Shown here in pieces: positions 35,304 through 44,715 of a DNA stretch of 64,000 nt (the first letter of the stretch is position 1; each line of letters opens with the position of its first letter). The DNA comes from Gulosibacter sp. 10 (GTDB taxonomy: Bacteria; Actinomycetota; Actinomycetes; Actinomycetales; Microbacteriaceae). The notes beneath the pieces were generated by a model, which saw only the letters and a program-made list of their open reading frames with translations, ran no database searches and was not told the origin of the DNA. The stretch is taken from assembly GCF_900163695.1 (NCBI RefSeq), contig NZ_FUIC01000054.1, positions 1 through 64,000 on the forward strand. The letters run 5' to 3'. Position numbers and translations under genes: made by a program.

Positions 35304-37109
35304 CTACTGCGCTGTGGAGCCCTGCTCATCCACAGGCGGACTGGTGAGCAGCGGGAACTGCAGCCGGAACGTCGCGCCGCCGCCCGGCGTATCGACGACG
35401 TCCACCGAGCCCTCGTGGGCCTGCATGATGGCCGACACGATCGCGAGCCCGAGGCCCGTGCCGCCCGTGTCGCGGTTGCGGGAGCTGTCGGCGCGCCAGA
35501 AGCGCTGGAAGATCTTCTGCCGCTCCTCCTCGGTGACCCCGTCGCCGTGGTCGATGACCTCGATCGTCGCGAGCTTGCGCGGCACGTCCACGACCACGCC
35601 GAGCTCGAGCGGCGTGCCGTCCGGCGTGTAGCGCAGGGCATTGCCCACGATGTTCTGGACGGCCTGGCGCACCTTGTCGCTGTTGCCGTAGATCATCGCG
35701 GGGATCTCGCCCTCGTCCTCCTCGATGGGCGGCTCCGGGGCGTCGACCGGTGCGGGGGCCGCGGGCGGCACGATCTCCGTCTCGGCGGCGGACTCGGGCT
35801 CCGCGGCCCCGTTCCTGCCGCCGCGGCGCAGGCGCGGGAACTTCGGTGCCAGCGCCCGCACCAGGCGGAAGCGGTTGCGGGGCTCCTCAGCCGCAGGCTC
35901 GTCCTCGGCGGAAGCGGAATCCTCGGGCGGGAGCTCGGGCTCCTCCTCGACGTCGAAGTCCCCGGGGCGCCCGAAGGCGCTGCCGCGGGGATCGTACTCG
36001 TCGTCCTCCGTCTCCACCACGCGCACCGGCAGCACGCGCACGCGCCGGTTCGGCGCCTGCGCGTTCGTGTCCATCGCTGAGTCCTCGGCGAGGGGCTCGA
36101 GGTCGATCACGTCCTTGGGCATCTCGCGGTCCTCGTCGAGGCGCGCGAGCTGCAGGAGGTCCTCCACGAGGCCGCCCATCCGCTTCGCCTCGCCCTCGAT
36201 GCGATCCATCGCCCCGTCCACCTTCTCGGAGTCGTCGAGCGCCCCCATCCGGTAGAGCTCCGCGTAGCCGCGCACGGTCACGAGCGGCGTGCGCAGCTCG
36301 TGCGAGGCGTCGCCGACGAACCGGCGCATCTGGGTGATGGTCCGATCGCGCTCGTCGAGGGCCGAGTCGATGCGCCCCAGCATCGTGTTCAGCGCCCGCG
36401 AGAGGCGCCCGACCTCGGTGTTGGGCGTGGCCTCGGGCAGGCGCTGATCGTAGTCGCCGGCGGCGAAGGCCATGGCCGTCGACTCCACCTTGCGCAGCGG
36501 CTGCAGCGTCGCCGAGACGAGCAGGCGGGTGAGCGCCGCGGCGAAGATGAGCACCGAGAGCCCGAACCCGAAGAAGATCGCGAGGAAGCTCGCCATCGTG
36601 GCGTTCACGCTCGAGAGCGGCATCGCCACCACGAGGGTGCCCGACACGGTATCGGCGGCGTACTGGTCCTCGCGCACCGTCACCACGCGCCACGGGGCGC
36701 CCAGCCCGTCCCGGATCTCCTCGATCGGGTAGGTGGGGGCGTCCGGGTCCACCGACTGGCCGAGCCCGAGCTCATCCGTGTTCGGGGCGATCGAGCGCGG
36801 GCGCCCGATCCAGTTGTCGACGAGCAGCCGGCCCTGGTCGTCGAGTACCGCGACGTAGTAGGGCTGCGGCGCGGTGCGGATGTACTCGTAGGTGAACTGG
36901 CCGCTGTTCGCCTCGCTGCCGATCACGAGCGACGGGTCGGCGGCGATGGAGCGCAGGTTGGCGTCGAGCTGCCCCACGAGCGTGGGGCGCAACAGCAGCG
37001 TGGTGCCGGTGCCCGCCACGATGAGCGAGAAGGCGAGCAGCACCACGTTGACGATCGTCAGCTGGTTCCGAAGCGAGAACTGGTTCCAGCGCAGCCGGCG
37101 CTTGGACAC
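35304..37109 (-). CDS. Sensor histidine kinase with a long acidic insert
   Basis: 601-residue transmembrane kinase. TM1 about 18-40, extracytoplasmic sensor 41-172, TM2 about 173-200, HAMP, then HisKA with DASHELRTP (His270) and HATPase with NIVGNALRYTP (Asn near 487), DHGDGV and GGTGLGLAI. Between the two catalytic parts lies about 100 extra residues (roughly 345-460), rich in Glu/Pro/Ala with Arg patches, not usual in this family: the His-to-N-box distance is about 216 here against about 115 in SenX3. The gene starts 6 bp after its regulator. Confidence 0.93.
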   Translation of the reverse strand: MSKRRLRWNQFSLRNQLTIVNVVLLAFSLIVAGTGTTLLLRPTLVGQLDANLRSIAADPSLVIGSEANSGQFTYEYIRTAPQPYYVAVLDDQGRLLVDNWIGRPRSIAPNTDELGLGQSVDPDAPTYPIEEIRDGLGAPWRVVTVREDQYAADTVSGTLVVAMPLSSVNATMASFLAIFFGFGLSVLIFAAALTRLLVSATLQPLRKVESTAMAFAAGDYDQRLPEATPNTEVGRLSRALNTMLGRIDSALDERDRTITQMRRFVGDASHELRTPLVTVRGYAELYRMGALDDSEKVDGAMDRIEGEAKRMGGLVEDLLQLARLDEDREMPKDVIDLEPLAEDSAMDTNAQAPNRRVRVLPVRVVETEDDEYDPRGSAFGRPGDFDVEEEPELPPEDSASAEDEPAAEEPRNRFRLVRALAPKFPRLRRGGRNGAAEPESAAETEIVPPAAPAPVDAPEPPIEEDEGEIPAMIYGNSDKVRQAVQNIVGNALRYTPDGTPLELGVVVDVPRKLATIEVIDHGDGVTEEERQKIFQRFWRADSSRNRDTGGTGLGLAIVSAIMQAHEGSVDVVDTPGGGATFRLQFPLLTSPPVDEQGSTAQ

Positions 37110-37115
37110 GAAGGG

Positions 37116-37817
37116 TCAGGCCTTGGAACCCGGAAGCTTGAGCATGTACCCGAACCCGCGCTTGGTCTGGATGAGCGACTCGCTCGTGTGCGCGTCCAGC
37201 TTGCGGCGCAGATAGGAGATGTAGGACTCGACGATGCCGGCGTCGCCGTTGAAGTCGTACTCCCACACGTGGTCGAGGATCTGCGCCTTCGAGAGCACCC
37301 GGTTGGGGTTGAGCATGAGGTAGCGCAGCAGCTTGAACTCGGTGGGGCTGAGGTCGATGGGCTCGTCGTTGATGAACACCTCGTGCGTGTCCTGATCCAT
37401 CGTGAGCTCGCCCACGCGGATCACGGCCTCCTCCTCGCTGTGCATCGTGCGGCGCAGGATGGCCTTGATGCGCGCGACGATCTCGTCGAGGCTGAACGGC
37501 TTCGTGACGTAGTCGTCGCCGCCCGCGTTGAGACCCTCGATCTTGTCGTCTGTCGTGTCCTTCGCGGTGAGGAAGAGGATGGGCGAGGCGTAGCCGGAGG
37601 CGCGCAGGCGCTTGGTCACGCCGAAGCCGGACATATCGGGAAGCATGACGTCCAGCACGATCAGGTCGGGCTCCTCGTCGATCACCGCGGCGATCGCGCC
37701 GGCGCCGTTCCCGACGGTGCGAACCATGAACCCGGCGAAGCGCAGGCTCGTGGAGAGCAGCTCGCGGATGTTCGGCTCGTCGTCAACAACAAGGATCTTG
37801 GGTCCACCATCAGTCAT
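37116..37817 (-). CDS. OmpR/PhoB-family response regulator
   Basis: 233 residues. Receiver 7-120 has DDE at 12-14, phosphorylation Asp56 in VLDVMLPD, and TKPFS. The winged-helix domain (about 140-230) has LSPTEFKLLRYLMLNPNRVLSKAQ and ESYISYLRRKLD. The ATG at 37817 overlaps the XPB helicase stop by 8 bp; the longer frame to 38492 is a shadow of the helicase. It forms a pair with the downstream kinase, resembling TcrXY/PhoPR types. Confidence 0.93.
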   Translation of the reverse strand: MTDGGPKILVVDDEPNIRELLSTSLRFAGFMVRTVGNGAGAIAAVIDEEPDLIVLDVMLPDMSGFGVTKRLRASGYASPILFLTAKDTTDDKIEGLNAGGDDYVTKPFSLDEIVARIKAILRRTMHSEEEAVIRVGELTMDQDTHEVFINDEPIDLSPTEFKLLRYLMLNPNRVLSKAQILDHVWEYDFNGDAGIVESYISYLRRKLDAHTSESLIQTKRGFGYMLKLPGSKA

Positions 37818-39489
37818 GGAAATCAGTATCGTCCTGCTCTGCTGAGGAATTTCTGGTTGTGTCGAGGGAATCGGCGTCGAGGATGGAGTAGGCGTAGCCC
37901 TGCTCCGCGAGGAACCGCTGGCGGTTCTGCGCGAAGTCCTGGTCCACGGTGTCGCGCGAGACGATCGTGTAGAAGGAGGCCGAGACCCCGCTCGAGGACG
38001 GGCGCAGGAGCCGGCCGAGGCGCTGCGCCTCCTCCTGGCGGGAGCCGTAGGAGCCCGAGATCTGGATCGCGACCGAGGCGTCGGGGAGGTCCACCGAGAA
38101 GTTCGCGACCTTCGAGACCACGAGCACCGGGTCGTCCCCGTTGCGGAAGGCCTCGTAGAGCTCCTCGCGCTCGGAGGTGGGCGTCTGGCCGGTGAGCCTG
38201 GGCACGTCGAGCCGGTCCGCGATCTCATCGATCTGGTCGAGGTACTGGCCGATGACGAGGATGCGCTCGCCCTCGTGCCGCTCCACGAGGCGGCGCACCA
38301 CGTCGAGCTTGATCGGGGCCGTGGCGGCGATGCGGTAGCGGTCCTCGTCGCTCGCGGAGGCGTAGCCCATGCGCGTCTCGTAGGGCAGGTCCACGCGGAT
38401 CTCGAAGCACTCGGCGGGGGAGATGAAGCCCTGCGCCTCGATCTCCTTCCAGGGGGCGTCGAATCGCTTGGGGCCGATGAGCGAGAAGACATCGCCCTCG
38501 CGGCCGTCCTCGCGCACGAGCGTCGCGGTGAGCCCCAGGCGGCGGCGCGCCTGCAGGTCGGCGGTGAGCTTGAACACCGGCGCGGGGAGCAGGTGCACCT
38601 CGTCGTAGACGATGAGTCCCCAGTCGAGCGCGTTGAGCAGCGAGAGGTGGGCGTACTTGCCCTTCCGGCGGGCGGTGAGGATCTGGTAGGTCGCGATCGT
38701 GACCGGCTTGATCTCCTTGGACTCCCCGGAGTACTCGCCGATCTCCTCCTCCGTGAGGGAGGTGCGCCGCAGCAGCTCGGAGCGCCACTGGCGCGCCGAG
38801 ACGGTGTTCGTGACGAGGATGAGCGTGCTCGTCCCCGCCGCGGCCATCGCGCCGGCGCCCACGAGCGTCTTGCCCGCGCCGCAGGGGAGCACCACGACGC
38901 CGGAGCCGCCCTCGAAGAAGTTGTCCACCGCGTCCCGCTGGTAGTCGCGCAGCGACCAGTCGCGCTCGTCGAGCTCGATCTCGTGCGGCGTGCCCGGCGT
39001 GTAGCCCGCGAGGTCCTCGGCGGGCCAGCCGAGCTTCACAAGCTGCTGCTTCAGCGAGCCGCGCGCCCAGTCCTCGATGCGCCAGCCGTCGACGGTCGGG
39101 GAGGCGAGCATGGGCTTGATCTGCTTGTGGTTCGCGACCTGGCGCATCACGGCCTCGTCGGCCGAGCGCAGCACGAGGCCCTCCTCGTCGCGTTCGATCG
39201 CGAGCCGGCCGTAGCGGTTCACGGTCTCGCGGAGGTCGATCGCCACGGAGTCCGGCACGGGGAACTTCGCGTACTCGTCGAGGGTCTCGAGCATCTCGTC
39301 GGCGGTGTGCCCCGCCGCGCGCGCGTTCCACAGCCCCAGCCGCGTGATGCGGTAGGTGTGCACGTGCTCCGGCGCGCGCTCGAGCTCCGCGAAGACGGCC
39401 AGCGCGTGGCGGGCCTGCTCGGCGTCGGGATGCGCGACTTCGAGCAGTACGGTTCGGTCGCTTTGCACGATGAGGGGTCCGCCAGCCAT
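37810..39489 (-). CDS. XPB-type DNA helicase
   Basis: 559-residue superfamily-2 3'-5' helicase like mycobacterial XPB (Rv0861c). An N-terminal DRD-like domain (1-170), motif I LPCGAGKTL (about 198), motif II DEVH (about 295), the RED motif in LVREDGRE, and motif VI QRLGRLLRP are present. I use the ATG at 39489 (MAGGPLIVQ) since TAGAAT ends 8 nt before it; the TTG at 39498 would overlap that element. It is 92 bp after its partner-protein gene and overlaps the response regulator. Confidence 0.93.
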   Translation of the reverse strand: MAGGPLIVQSDRTVLLEVAHPDAEQARHALAVFAELERAPEHVHTYRITRLGLWNARAAGHTADEMLETLDEYAKFPVPDSVAIDLRETVNRYGRLAIERDEEGLVLRSADEAVMRQVANHKQIKPMLASPTVDGWRIEDWARGSLKQQLVKLGWPAEDLAGYTPGTPHEIELDERDWSLRDYQRDAVDNFFEGGSGVVVLPCGAGKTLVGAGAMAAAGTSTLILVTNTVSARQWRSELLRRTSLTEEEIGEYSGESKEIKPVTIATYQILTARRKGKYAHLSLLNALDWGLIVYDEVHLLPAPVFKLTADLQARRRLGLTATLVREDGREGDVFSLIGPKRFDAPWKEIEAQGFISPAECFEIRVDLPYETRMGYASASDEDRYRIAATAPIKLDVVRRLVERHEGERILVIGQYLDQIDEIADRLDVPRLTGQTPTSEREELYEAFRNGDDPVLVVSKVANFSVDLPDASVAIQISGSYGSRQEEAQRLGRLLRPSSSGVSASFYTIVSRDTVDQDFAQNRQRFLAEQGYAYSILDADSLDTTRNSSAEQDDTDFHD

Positions 39490-39590
39490 AAGGGGCAATT
39501 CTACTCCGGATTATGGTCGCGGCTGGTCGGTACGACTCCGCAGAACGACCAGCCGTGGCCACGATTCGGCGGGGTGGGATGGGGCGGGAG

Positions 39591-41297
39591 CTATTCCTCG
39601 ATGCTGAGGATGGCGCGGGTGGGGACGGTGCGCTCGACATCGGCATCGAGGTCGATGGCGCGCAGCCGCTGCGTGTTCACGGCCACGGGCACCAGCGCGA
39701 GGGTCACGGCCTCCTTGCCGGGCACGTCGATGCGCACCCGCACCTCGGCCTTGTTGCGGCGCGCGAGCTCGAGCCGCCGCTGCAGCCACGTGATGCGGTC
39801 GTCGGCGTGGTCGCCCTCGGCGGCCTGCCCGGCGAGCTCCGCCGCGGCGCGCATCGCCGTGGGCGTGGCCAGCGGGACGTGCGGCTCGGCGGTCTCCTCG
39901 AAGGGCTCCGGCACGAGGCGGTGCTCGGCGTCCTCGAGCACCGCGGGGTAGCGCGCGTCGAGCAATGCGGCCAGCGCCACCCGGGGCGGGAGCCGCGTGG
40001 AGAGCTCCTCGCCCGCGCGCTGCAGCCCGAGCGTGCCGAGCGCGGTGTCGACCTCGATCGCGTCGCGGAGCTCCTCGCTCTCGGCGCGGACGCGGGTCGA
40101 GATGCCCGAGCCGGTGTCGTGCGCGCGGACGCGCACGCGGCCGTGCTGCGCCGCGGTGCTGCCGATCAGGTAGTCGACGGGCTGGGGGATGCCGGTGAGC
40201 GAGACCTCGGCGAGCAGCGCGCGGATCTCGTCCTCGGTCATGCCGGCGTTGAGCGCGCGGGTGACGGAGGCGGGGGTCAGCCGGTACTCGCTGGCCATCG
40301 CGCGGTTCTCGAGCCGGGCGACGCGGCGCAGCCGCAGGTCGAGCTCCCCCTCGAGGGGGCCCGGCGCCAGGATGCTCTGGTCGGGCTGCACGTAGACCTG
40401 CTCCACCGGCGCGGGCAGGTGGGCGGCGAGGATGCCGACCGCGCCGTCGAGATCGTCGTCCAGCGCCCGTGCGCCGAGGGGCGTGAGCGCGCCGCGGTCG
40501 AGCATCCCGAGCGCCTCCGCATCCGCGAGCACGGACTCGCCCTCCGCCTCCGGGAGCGCGCCGGCCGCGAGCCGCACGCCCGCGGACTCCGCGAGGGCGC
40601 GCACGCCGTCGAGGCGCAGCTCCCCGAGCCAGGTCTCGACGAGCGCGCGCCAGCGCTCGGCGACGGGGCGGATCAGGAAACCGTGGCCGCGCTCGGTGAG
40701 TCGCCACACCTCCTGCGAGGGCGCGATGAGCCCGGCCTCGAAGAGCCAGCGGTAGGTCGAGTCCACGATGTGCGGATCGCGGTCGAGCTCGGCGGCGATG
40801 CGGCGGAGCTCGACGCCGCTGAGGCGCAGCCGCTCGCGGGCGTGGTGCACGGCCCGCGACTCGGCCGCGATGAGCCAGAGCGCGTCGTTGGCGAGCTGCG
40901 TGGCGGCGTGCGCGGCCTCCGTCCCGGCCGCCTCGGCGGCGAGCTCCGCGTCGTCCCAGGCGGGCGGCTCGGGCAGCAGCGCGTCCAGCTGCCGCGAGGC
41001 CTCGGGCAGCAGCGCGACCGTGCCCGCCTCGGGATCCTCGACCACGGCGAGCTGCAGGGCCGCCGCGTGCGCGAGCGCCTCGGGCGCGCCGGTGCGCAGC
41101 CCCCGGAGCGTCGGCCAGTCGAGGCGCTCGAGCGCGCTCGCGATGTTGGCGGGCGACTCGAGCCATTCCGCGAGGTCGAGCAGGTCCTCCATGCCCCGGG
41201 CCTGCACCCGCCTCGCGCGGAGCAACCGGGCGAAGCCGTCCTCGTCGAGCGAGCGGAGCGACGCGAGGATGCGCAGGGAATCGGGAACGGGCGGCAC
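39591..41297 (-). CDS. Helicase-associated protein, partner of XPB
   Basis: 568-residue protein with the Helicase_C_3/XPB-associated domain (PF13625-like, Rv0862c family). The N-terminal half is helical and winged-helix-like (SGVELRRIAAELDRDPHIVDSTYRWLFEAGLIA). The C-terminal region contains VEQVYVQPDQSILAPGPLEGELDLRLRRVARLENRAMASEYRLTP, conserved in the family. No ATPase motifs. It precedes the XPB gene, as in mycobacteria, so a shared DNA-repair role is inferred. Confidence 0.85.
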   Translation of the reverse strand: MPPVPDSLRILASLRSLDEDGFARLLRARRVQARGMEDLLDLAEWLESPANIASALERLDWPTLRGLRTGAPEALAHAAALQLAVVEDPEAGTVALLPEASRQLDALLPEPPAWDDAELAAEAAGTEAAHAATQLANDALWLIAAESRAVHHARERLRLSGVELRRIAAELDRDPHIVDSTYRWLFEAGLIAPSQEVWRLTERGHGFLIRPVAERWRALVETWLGELRLDGVRALAESAGVRLAAGALPEAEGESVLADAEALGMLDRGALTPLGARALDDDLDGAVGILAAHLPAPVEQVYVQPDQSILAPGPLEGELDLRLRRVARLENRAMASEYRLTPASVTRALNAGMTEDEIRALLAEVSLTGIPQPVDYLIGSTAAQHGRVRVRAHDTGSGISTRVRAESEELRDAIEVDTALGTLGLQRAGEELSTRLPPRVALAALLDARYPAVLEDAEHRLVPEPFEETAEPHVPLATPTAMRAAAELAGQAAEGDHADDRITWLQRRLELARRNKAEVRVRIDVPGKEAVTLALVPVAVNTQRLRAIDLDADVERTVPTRAILSIEE

Positions 41298-41301
41298 GGT
41301 G

Positions 41302-41574
41302 CTACTGCTCGCGGCCGGCCCGACGGTTCGAGATGACGCGGATCAGCAGCAGCGCGACGACGAGGATGAGGGCCACCGGGAAGCCCCAGTAGGCGACGAA
41401 CATGGAGGCGTTCCATACCCACAGGTGGCTGGTCGCGTAGTCGACGCCGAAGAGCGGGGCGAGGAGCACCGTGAGCAGCCCGATGAACGCGAGGATCGCG
41501 ATGCCGGTGGCGAGATACGCGAGGATGCGCTCGACGAGCGGGTATGCGGGTTCGGCCTTGGCTTCGGTGTTCAC
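41302..41574 (-). CDS. Small two-helix membrane protein
   Basis: 90 residues with transmembrane segments at about 17-40 and 55-80 and a basic C-terminus. GTG start; TAAACT ends 6 nt upstream, giving a probable leaderless start of the operon that runs into the XPB partner 4 bp later. Function unknown. Confidence 0.75.
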   Translation of the reverse strand: MNTEAKAEPAYPLVERILAYLATGIAILAFIGLLTVLLAPLFGVDYATSHLWVWNASMFVAYWGFPVALILVVALLLIRVISNRRAGREQ

Positions 41575-41614
41575 CCGGCCAGTTTAGTCGACCCGTTGCG
41601 CGAATGGGCGGCGC

Positions 41615-41785
41615 GGTAGGATGAACGCATCGCGCGCGGCGGCGCGCAGGCACGCAGGGGGCCGCGGACGGGAGGAGCCCGGCCGGGCGCCCCGTGCCTG
41701 GAGGCGCCGCGGCGCCGCACGATCTTCCGAAGCAAGACAAGAGACGACGCGCTCGCCCGGACGGGAGCGCACAAGGAGTAGTGCC
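41615..41785 (+). promoter_or_regulatory. Promoter and long 5' leader of the cold-shock gene
   Basis: TAGGAT at 41615-41620 is a plausible -10 element, placing the start of transcription near 41627 and leaving an untranslated leader of about 159 nt. It is GC-rich with self-complementary stretches (CGCGCGGCGGCGCGC, GGCGCCGCGGCGCC). Long leaders are typical of cspA mRNAs, where folding changes with temperature; that role is inferred. Confidence 0.5.
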
Positions 41786-42169
41786 ATGCCTACTGGCAAG
41801 GTGAAGTTCTATGACACCGATAAGGGATTCGGGTTCATCCAGGGCGACGACGGGCAGGAGGTCTTCCTCCACGCCACCGCGCTGCCGCCCGAGGTGACGC
41901 AGCTGCGCGCCGGCACGCGGCTCGAGTACGGCATCGCCGACGGCCGCAGGGGAGCGCAGGCGCTCTCCGTGCGCGTCGTCGACGCGCCGTCCTCGGTCGT
42001 GCGGATGAAGCGCAAGCCGGCGGAGGACATGGCCGTGATCGTCGAGGACCTCGTGAAGGTGCTCGACCGCGCGGGCGGCCAGCTGCGCCGCGGCCAGTAC
42101 CCGCCGTCCGCGAGCGGCGCGAAGATCGCGGCGATGCTCCGCCGAGTGGCGGATGAGCTCGATGCGTGA
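41786..42169 (+). CDS. Cold-shock domain protein with C-terminal extension
   Basis: 127-residue RNA/DNA chaperone. The cold-shock domain (1-66) has RNP1 KGFGFI and RNP2 VFLHATAL. A further 60 residues (KRKPAEDMAVIVEDLVKVLDRAGGQLRRG...) form a helical tail typical of the larger actinobacterial cold-shock proteins. AAGGAG precedes the ATG. Its end overlaps the DUF3027 gene. Confidence 0.92.
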   Translation: MPTGKVKFYDTDKGFGFIQGDDGQEVFLHATALPPEVTQLRAGTRLEYGIADGRRGAQALSVRVVDAPSSVVRMKRKPAEDMAVIVEDLVKVLDRAGGQLRRGQYPPSASGAKIAAMLRRVADELDA

Positions 42170-42719
42170 CGAGGAGCGCGAGCCGGAGCAGGACGCCCCG
42201 GAGTCGCGACCGGAGGAGGCCGGAGCCGCCGCGGGGGATGCCGCGGCTGCCGGGGAAGGCGCCGAGTCCGAGCACGCCGCGCTCGAGCTGGACGAGGCCG
42301 AGCTCGAGGTCGCGATCGCGCTCGCCCGGAACGCGCTGTTCGAGATCGCCGAGTTCGAGCAGGTCGGGCCCTTCCACGAGGTCGTCGACGAGGGCGGCGG
42401 CGTGTACTCGCTGCGCTTCGAGTCGAAGGCGCCGGGCTACCCCGACTGGTGGTGGACGGTGTCGCTGACGAACGTCGACGGCGAGCAGGCCACCGTGCTC
42501 GAGTGCGGCCTGCTGCCCGCCGAGGGCGCGCTGCTGGCCCCGGGCTGGGTGCCGTGGGCCGAGCGCCTCGCGACCTATCGCGCCACGCACGACGAGCAGG
42601 GCAACCCGGTCTCCGAGGAGGAGGCCGGCGCCGAGGCCCCGGAGCCCGAGGCTCCGCGCATCCGGACGCGCAAGCGCACCCGGACCCGCACGCGGCGGCG
42701 GGGCGGCAAGGCGGAGTAG
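42153..42719 (+). CDS. DUF3027 family protein
   Basis: 188 residues: acidic disordered start (1-45), the DUF3027 core (about 48-150) with FESKAPGYPDWWWTVSLTNVDG and LLAPGWVPWAERL, and a strongly basic tail (RTRKRTRTRTRRRGGK) that could bind nucleic acid. It overlaps the cold-shock gene by 17 nt, a conserved pairing in actinobacteria. An ATG at 42162 is an alternative start. Function not established. Confidence 0.85.
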   Translation: MSSMRDEEREPEQDAPESRPEEAGAAAGDAAAAGEGAESEHAALELDEAELEVAIALARNALFEIAEFEQVGPFHEVVDEGGGVYSLRFESKAPGYPDWWWTVSLTNVDGEQATVLECGLLPAEGALLAPGWVPWAERLATYRATHDEQGNPVSEEEAGAEAPEPEAPRIRTRKRTRTRTRRRGGKAE

Positions 42720-42746
42720 CCTCCGCGCGCGGCCGAGGCGACGACG

Positions 42747-42790
42747 AAGGCCGCCTCGGCGCTCCCATGCGGGGGCGTCGAGGCGGCCTT
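42747..42790. terminator. Bidirectional terminator between DUF3027 gene and serC
   Basis: 16-bp stem with one G-U pair and a 12-nt loop (arms 42747-42762 and 42775-42790), between convergent stops. Confidence 0.8.
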
Positions 42791-42816
42791 TCCCGTGCCG
42801 TCGCGGCGTTCCGCGG

Positions 42817-43926
42817 CTACAGGCGCTCCGCCACGTAGGCGATGCAGTCCGCGAGGCTCGCCACGTCGGCCGGGTCCACCGATGCGAACGTGCCCACGCG
42901 CAGCTGGTTGCGGCCGAGCTTGCGGTAGGGCTCGATGTCCACGATGCCGTGCTCGCGCAGGACGGCGGTGATGCGGCCGCCGTCGATCGCGTCGTCGAGG
43001 TCGATCGTGACGACCACCTGCGAGCGGTACTCGGGCTCGCGGACGAATGGCGCCGCCCAGTCGTGGCGGTCGATCCACTCGTACAGGCCGCGGGAGGACT
43101 CCGCCGTGCGCGCGTCCACCCAGTCGAGCCCGCCCTGCTCGTTCATCCACCGCACCTGCGACTCGAGGAGCGAGAGCGAGGCCACGGCCGGCGTGTTGAG
43201 GGTCTGATCCTTGCGGGAGTTGTCGACCGCGTTCGCGAGGCTCAGGAACTCGGGGATGTACCGGTCTGAGGCCGCGATGCGCCCGATGCGCTCGAGGGCG
43301 CGCGGCGAGACGATCGCGAGCCAGAGCCCGCCGTCGGAGCCGAAGTTCTTCTGCGGCGAGAAGTAGTAGACGTCGGTCTCGGCGATGTCCGCCGACACGC
43401 CGCCCGCGGCGCTGGTCGCATCCACCACGGTGAGCGCACCGTCGTCGGCCACGCGGCGGATGGGGACCATCGCGCCGGTCGAGGTCTCGTTGTGCGGGGT
43501 CGCGTAGACGTCCACGCCCTCCGCCGGCTCGAGCAGCGCCGCCGACCCGGCCTCGGCCTCGCGCACGTCCGGGGCCTCGAGCCACGGCGCGCGCGCGGCC
43601 TTCGCGAACTTGCCGCCGAACTCGCCGAAGACGGCGGTCTGGGCCCGCCGCTCCACGAGGCCGAAGACCGCCGCATCCCAGAACGCGCTCGCGCCGCCGT
43701 TGGCGAGCAGCACCTCGTAGCCCTCCGGCAGCCGGTAGAGGTCGGCGATGCCCTCGCGGATGGCGCCGACGAGGCGCTTCACGGCGGGCTGGCGGTGGGA
43801 CGTCCCGATTACGGTCACGGCGCGATCCGTGAGATCGTCGAACTGCTGCAGGCGGACTCGAGAGGGGCCCGACCCGAATCTTCCATCCAGTGGAAGCAGG
43901 TCTGCCGGGATGCGAATATCGGTCAT
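42817..43926 (-). CDS. serC: Phosphoserine aminotransferase
   Basis: PLP enzyme converting 3-phosphohydroxypyruvate to phosphoserine in serine synthesis (and acting in pyridoxal synthesis in some species). 369 residues of the actinobacterial subtype. The Schiff-base lysine is Lys193 in SPQKNFGSDGG; the phosphate-binding GGASAFWDA, HNETSTG and DATSAAGG are conserved. TAGGCT ends 6 nt before the ATG, so the mRNA is probably leaderless. It is divergent from the DtxR-family gene. Confidence 0.96.
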   Translation of the reverse strand: MTDIRIPADLLPLDGRFGSGPSRVRLQQFDDLTDRAVTVIGTSHRQPAVKRLVGAIREGIADLYRLPEGYEVLLANGGASAFWDAAVFGLVERRAQTAVFGEFGGKFAKAARAPWLEAPDVREAEAGSAALLEPAEGVDVYATPHNETSTGAMVPIRRVADDGALTVVDATSAAGGVSADIAETDVYYFSPQKNFGSDGGLWLAIVSPRALERIGRIAASDRYIPEFLSLANAVDNSRKDQTLNTPAVASLSLLESQVRWMNEQGGLDWVDARTAESSRGLYEWIDRHDWAAPFVREPEYRSQVVVTIDLDDAIDGGRITAVLREHGIVDIEPYRKLGRNQLRVGTFASVDPADVASLADCIAYVAERL

Positions 43927-44031
43927 GTGCCCAGCCTAGAGCGATTGTGGTGCTGAGCATCGGTAGGCTTGCACTGTGTGTCCAAGCACGATGACGAGTT
44001 TTGTTGAAGAAGGAGCAGGGGAGGGGATGTT

Positions 44032-44715
44032 GTGACCGATCTCATCGATACGACGGAGATGTATCTGCGCACCATTCTCGACCTCGAGGAAGAGGGCATC
44101 ACTCCGCTGCGCGCCAGGATCTCCGAACGCCTCGGCCATTCCGGCCCGACCGTGTCGCAGACCATCGCCAGAATGGAGCGCGATGGCCTCGTCGAGGTCG
44201 CGTCGGACCGCCGGCTCGTGCTGAGCGAGATCGGACGCGAGAAGGCGGTGCGGGTCATGCGCAAGCACCGGATTGCGGAGGCGCTGCTCGCCGACGTCAT
44301 CGGGCTCGACCTCACGAGCGTGCACGAAGAGGCCTGCCGCTGGGAGCACGTGATGAGCGACGAGGCGGAGGAGCGCATCTTCGCGCTGCTCGGACGCCCC
44401 GACGCATCGCCCTACGGAACGCCCATCCCGAGTTCGGAGGTGGCGCTCGCGGATGCGAGCGAACCCTTTCTGGAGGGCGTGCGCCCGCTGAGCGAGGTCC
44501 TGGACGAGGCGGGGCCGTTCGAGGTGCGCCGGCTCGGCGAGCCGGTGCAGGCGGATCGGGAGATGCTCTCGATGCTGCGCGGCGGCGGCGTGTTCCCGGG
44601 CGCGAGCGTCACGGTCGAGCGCAGCGGCGCCCGGCTGATCGTCTCGCTCGCGGGCAACGACGCGGGGGTCATCATCCCCGCCGACGCGGCCCGCCACATC
44701 TACGTCGCGAGCTAG
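44032..44715 (+). CDS. DtxR/IdeR-family iron-dependent repressor
   Basis: 227-residue metalloregulator: winged helix (1-65), dimerisation domain (66-140), and a C-terminal SH3-like FeoA domain (150-227). All DtxR metal ligands are at the classical positions: Met10, Cys102, Glu105, His106 for the primary site and His79, Glu83, His98 for the ancillary site. Cys102 points to Fe(II) rather than Mn(II) (MntR lacks it). GTG start with AGGGGA upstream. It probably represses iron-uptake genes elsewhere. Confidence 0.93.
   Translation: MTDLIDTTEMYLRTILDLEEEGITPLRARISERLGHSGPTVSQTIARMERDGLVEVASDRRLVLSEIGREKAVRVMRKHRIAEALLADVIGLDLTSVHEEACRWEHVMSDEAEERIFALLGRPDASPYGTPIPSSEVALADASEPFLEGVRPLSEVLDEAGPFEVRRLGEPVQADREMLSMLRGGGVFPGASVTVERSGARLIVSLAGNDAGVIIPADAARHIYVAS

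Noticed and set aside
44032-44715. MntR (manganese) identity for the DtxR-family gene
   Set aside because: Cys102 and all other DtxR/IdeR iron-site ligands are present and an FeoA-like C-terminal domain exists, which MntR lacks.
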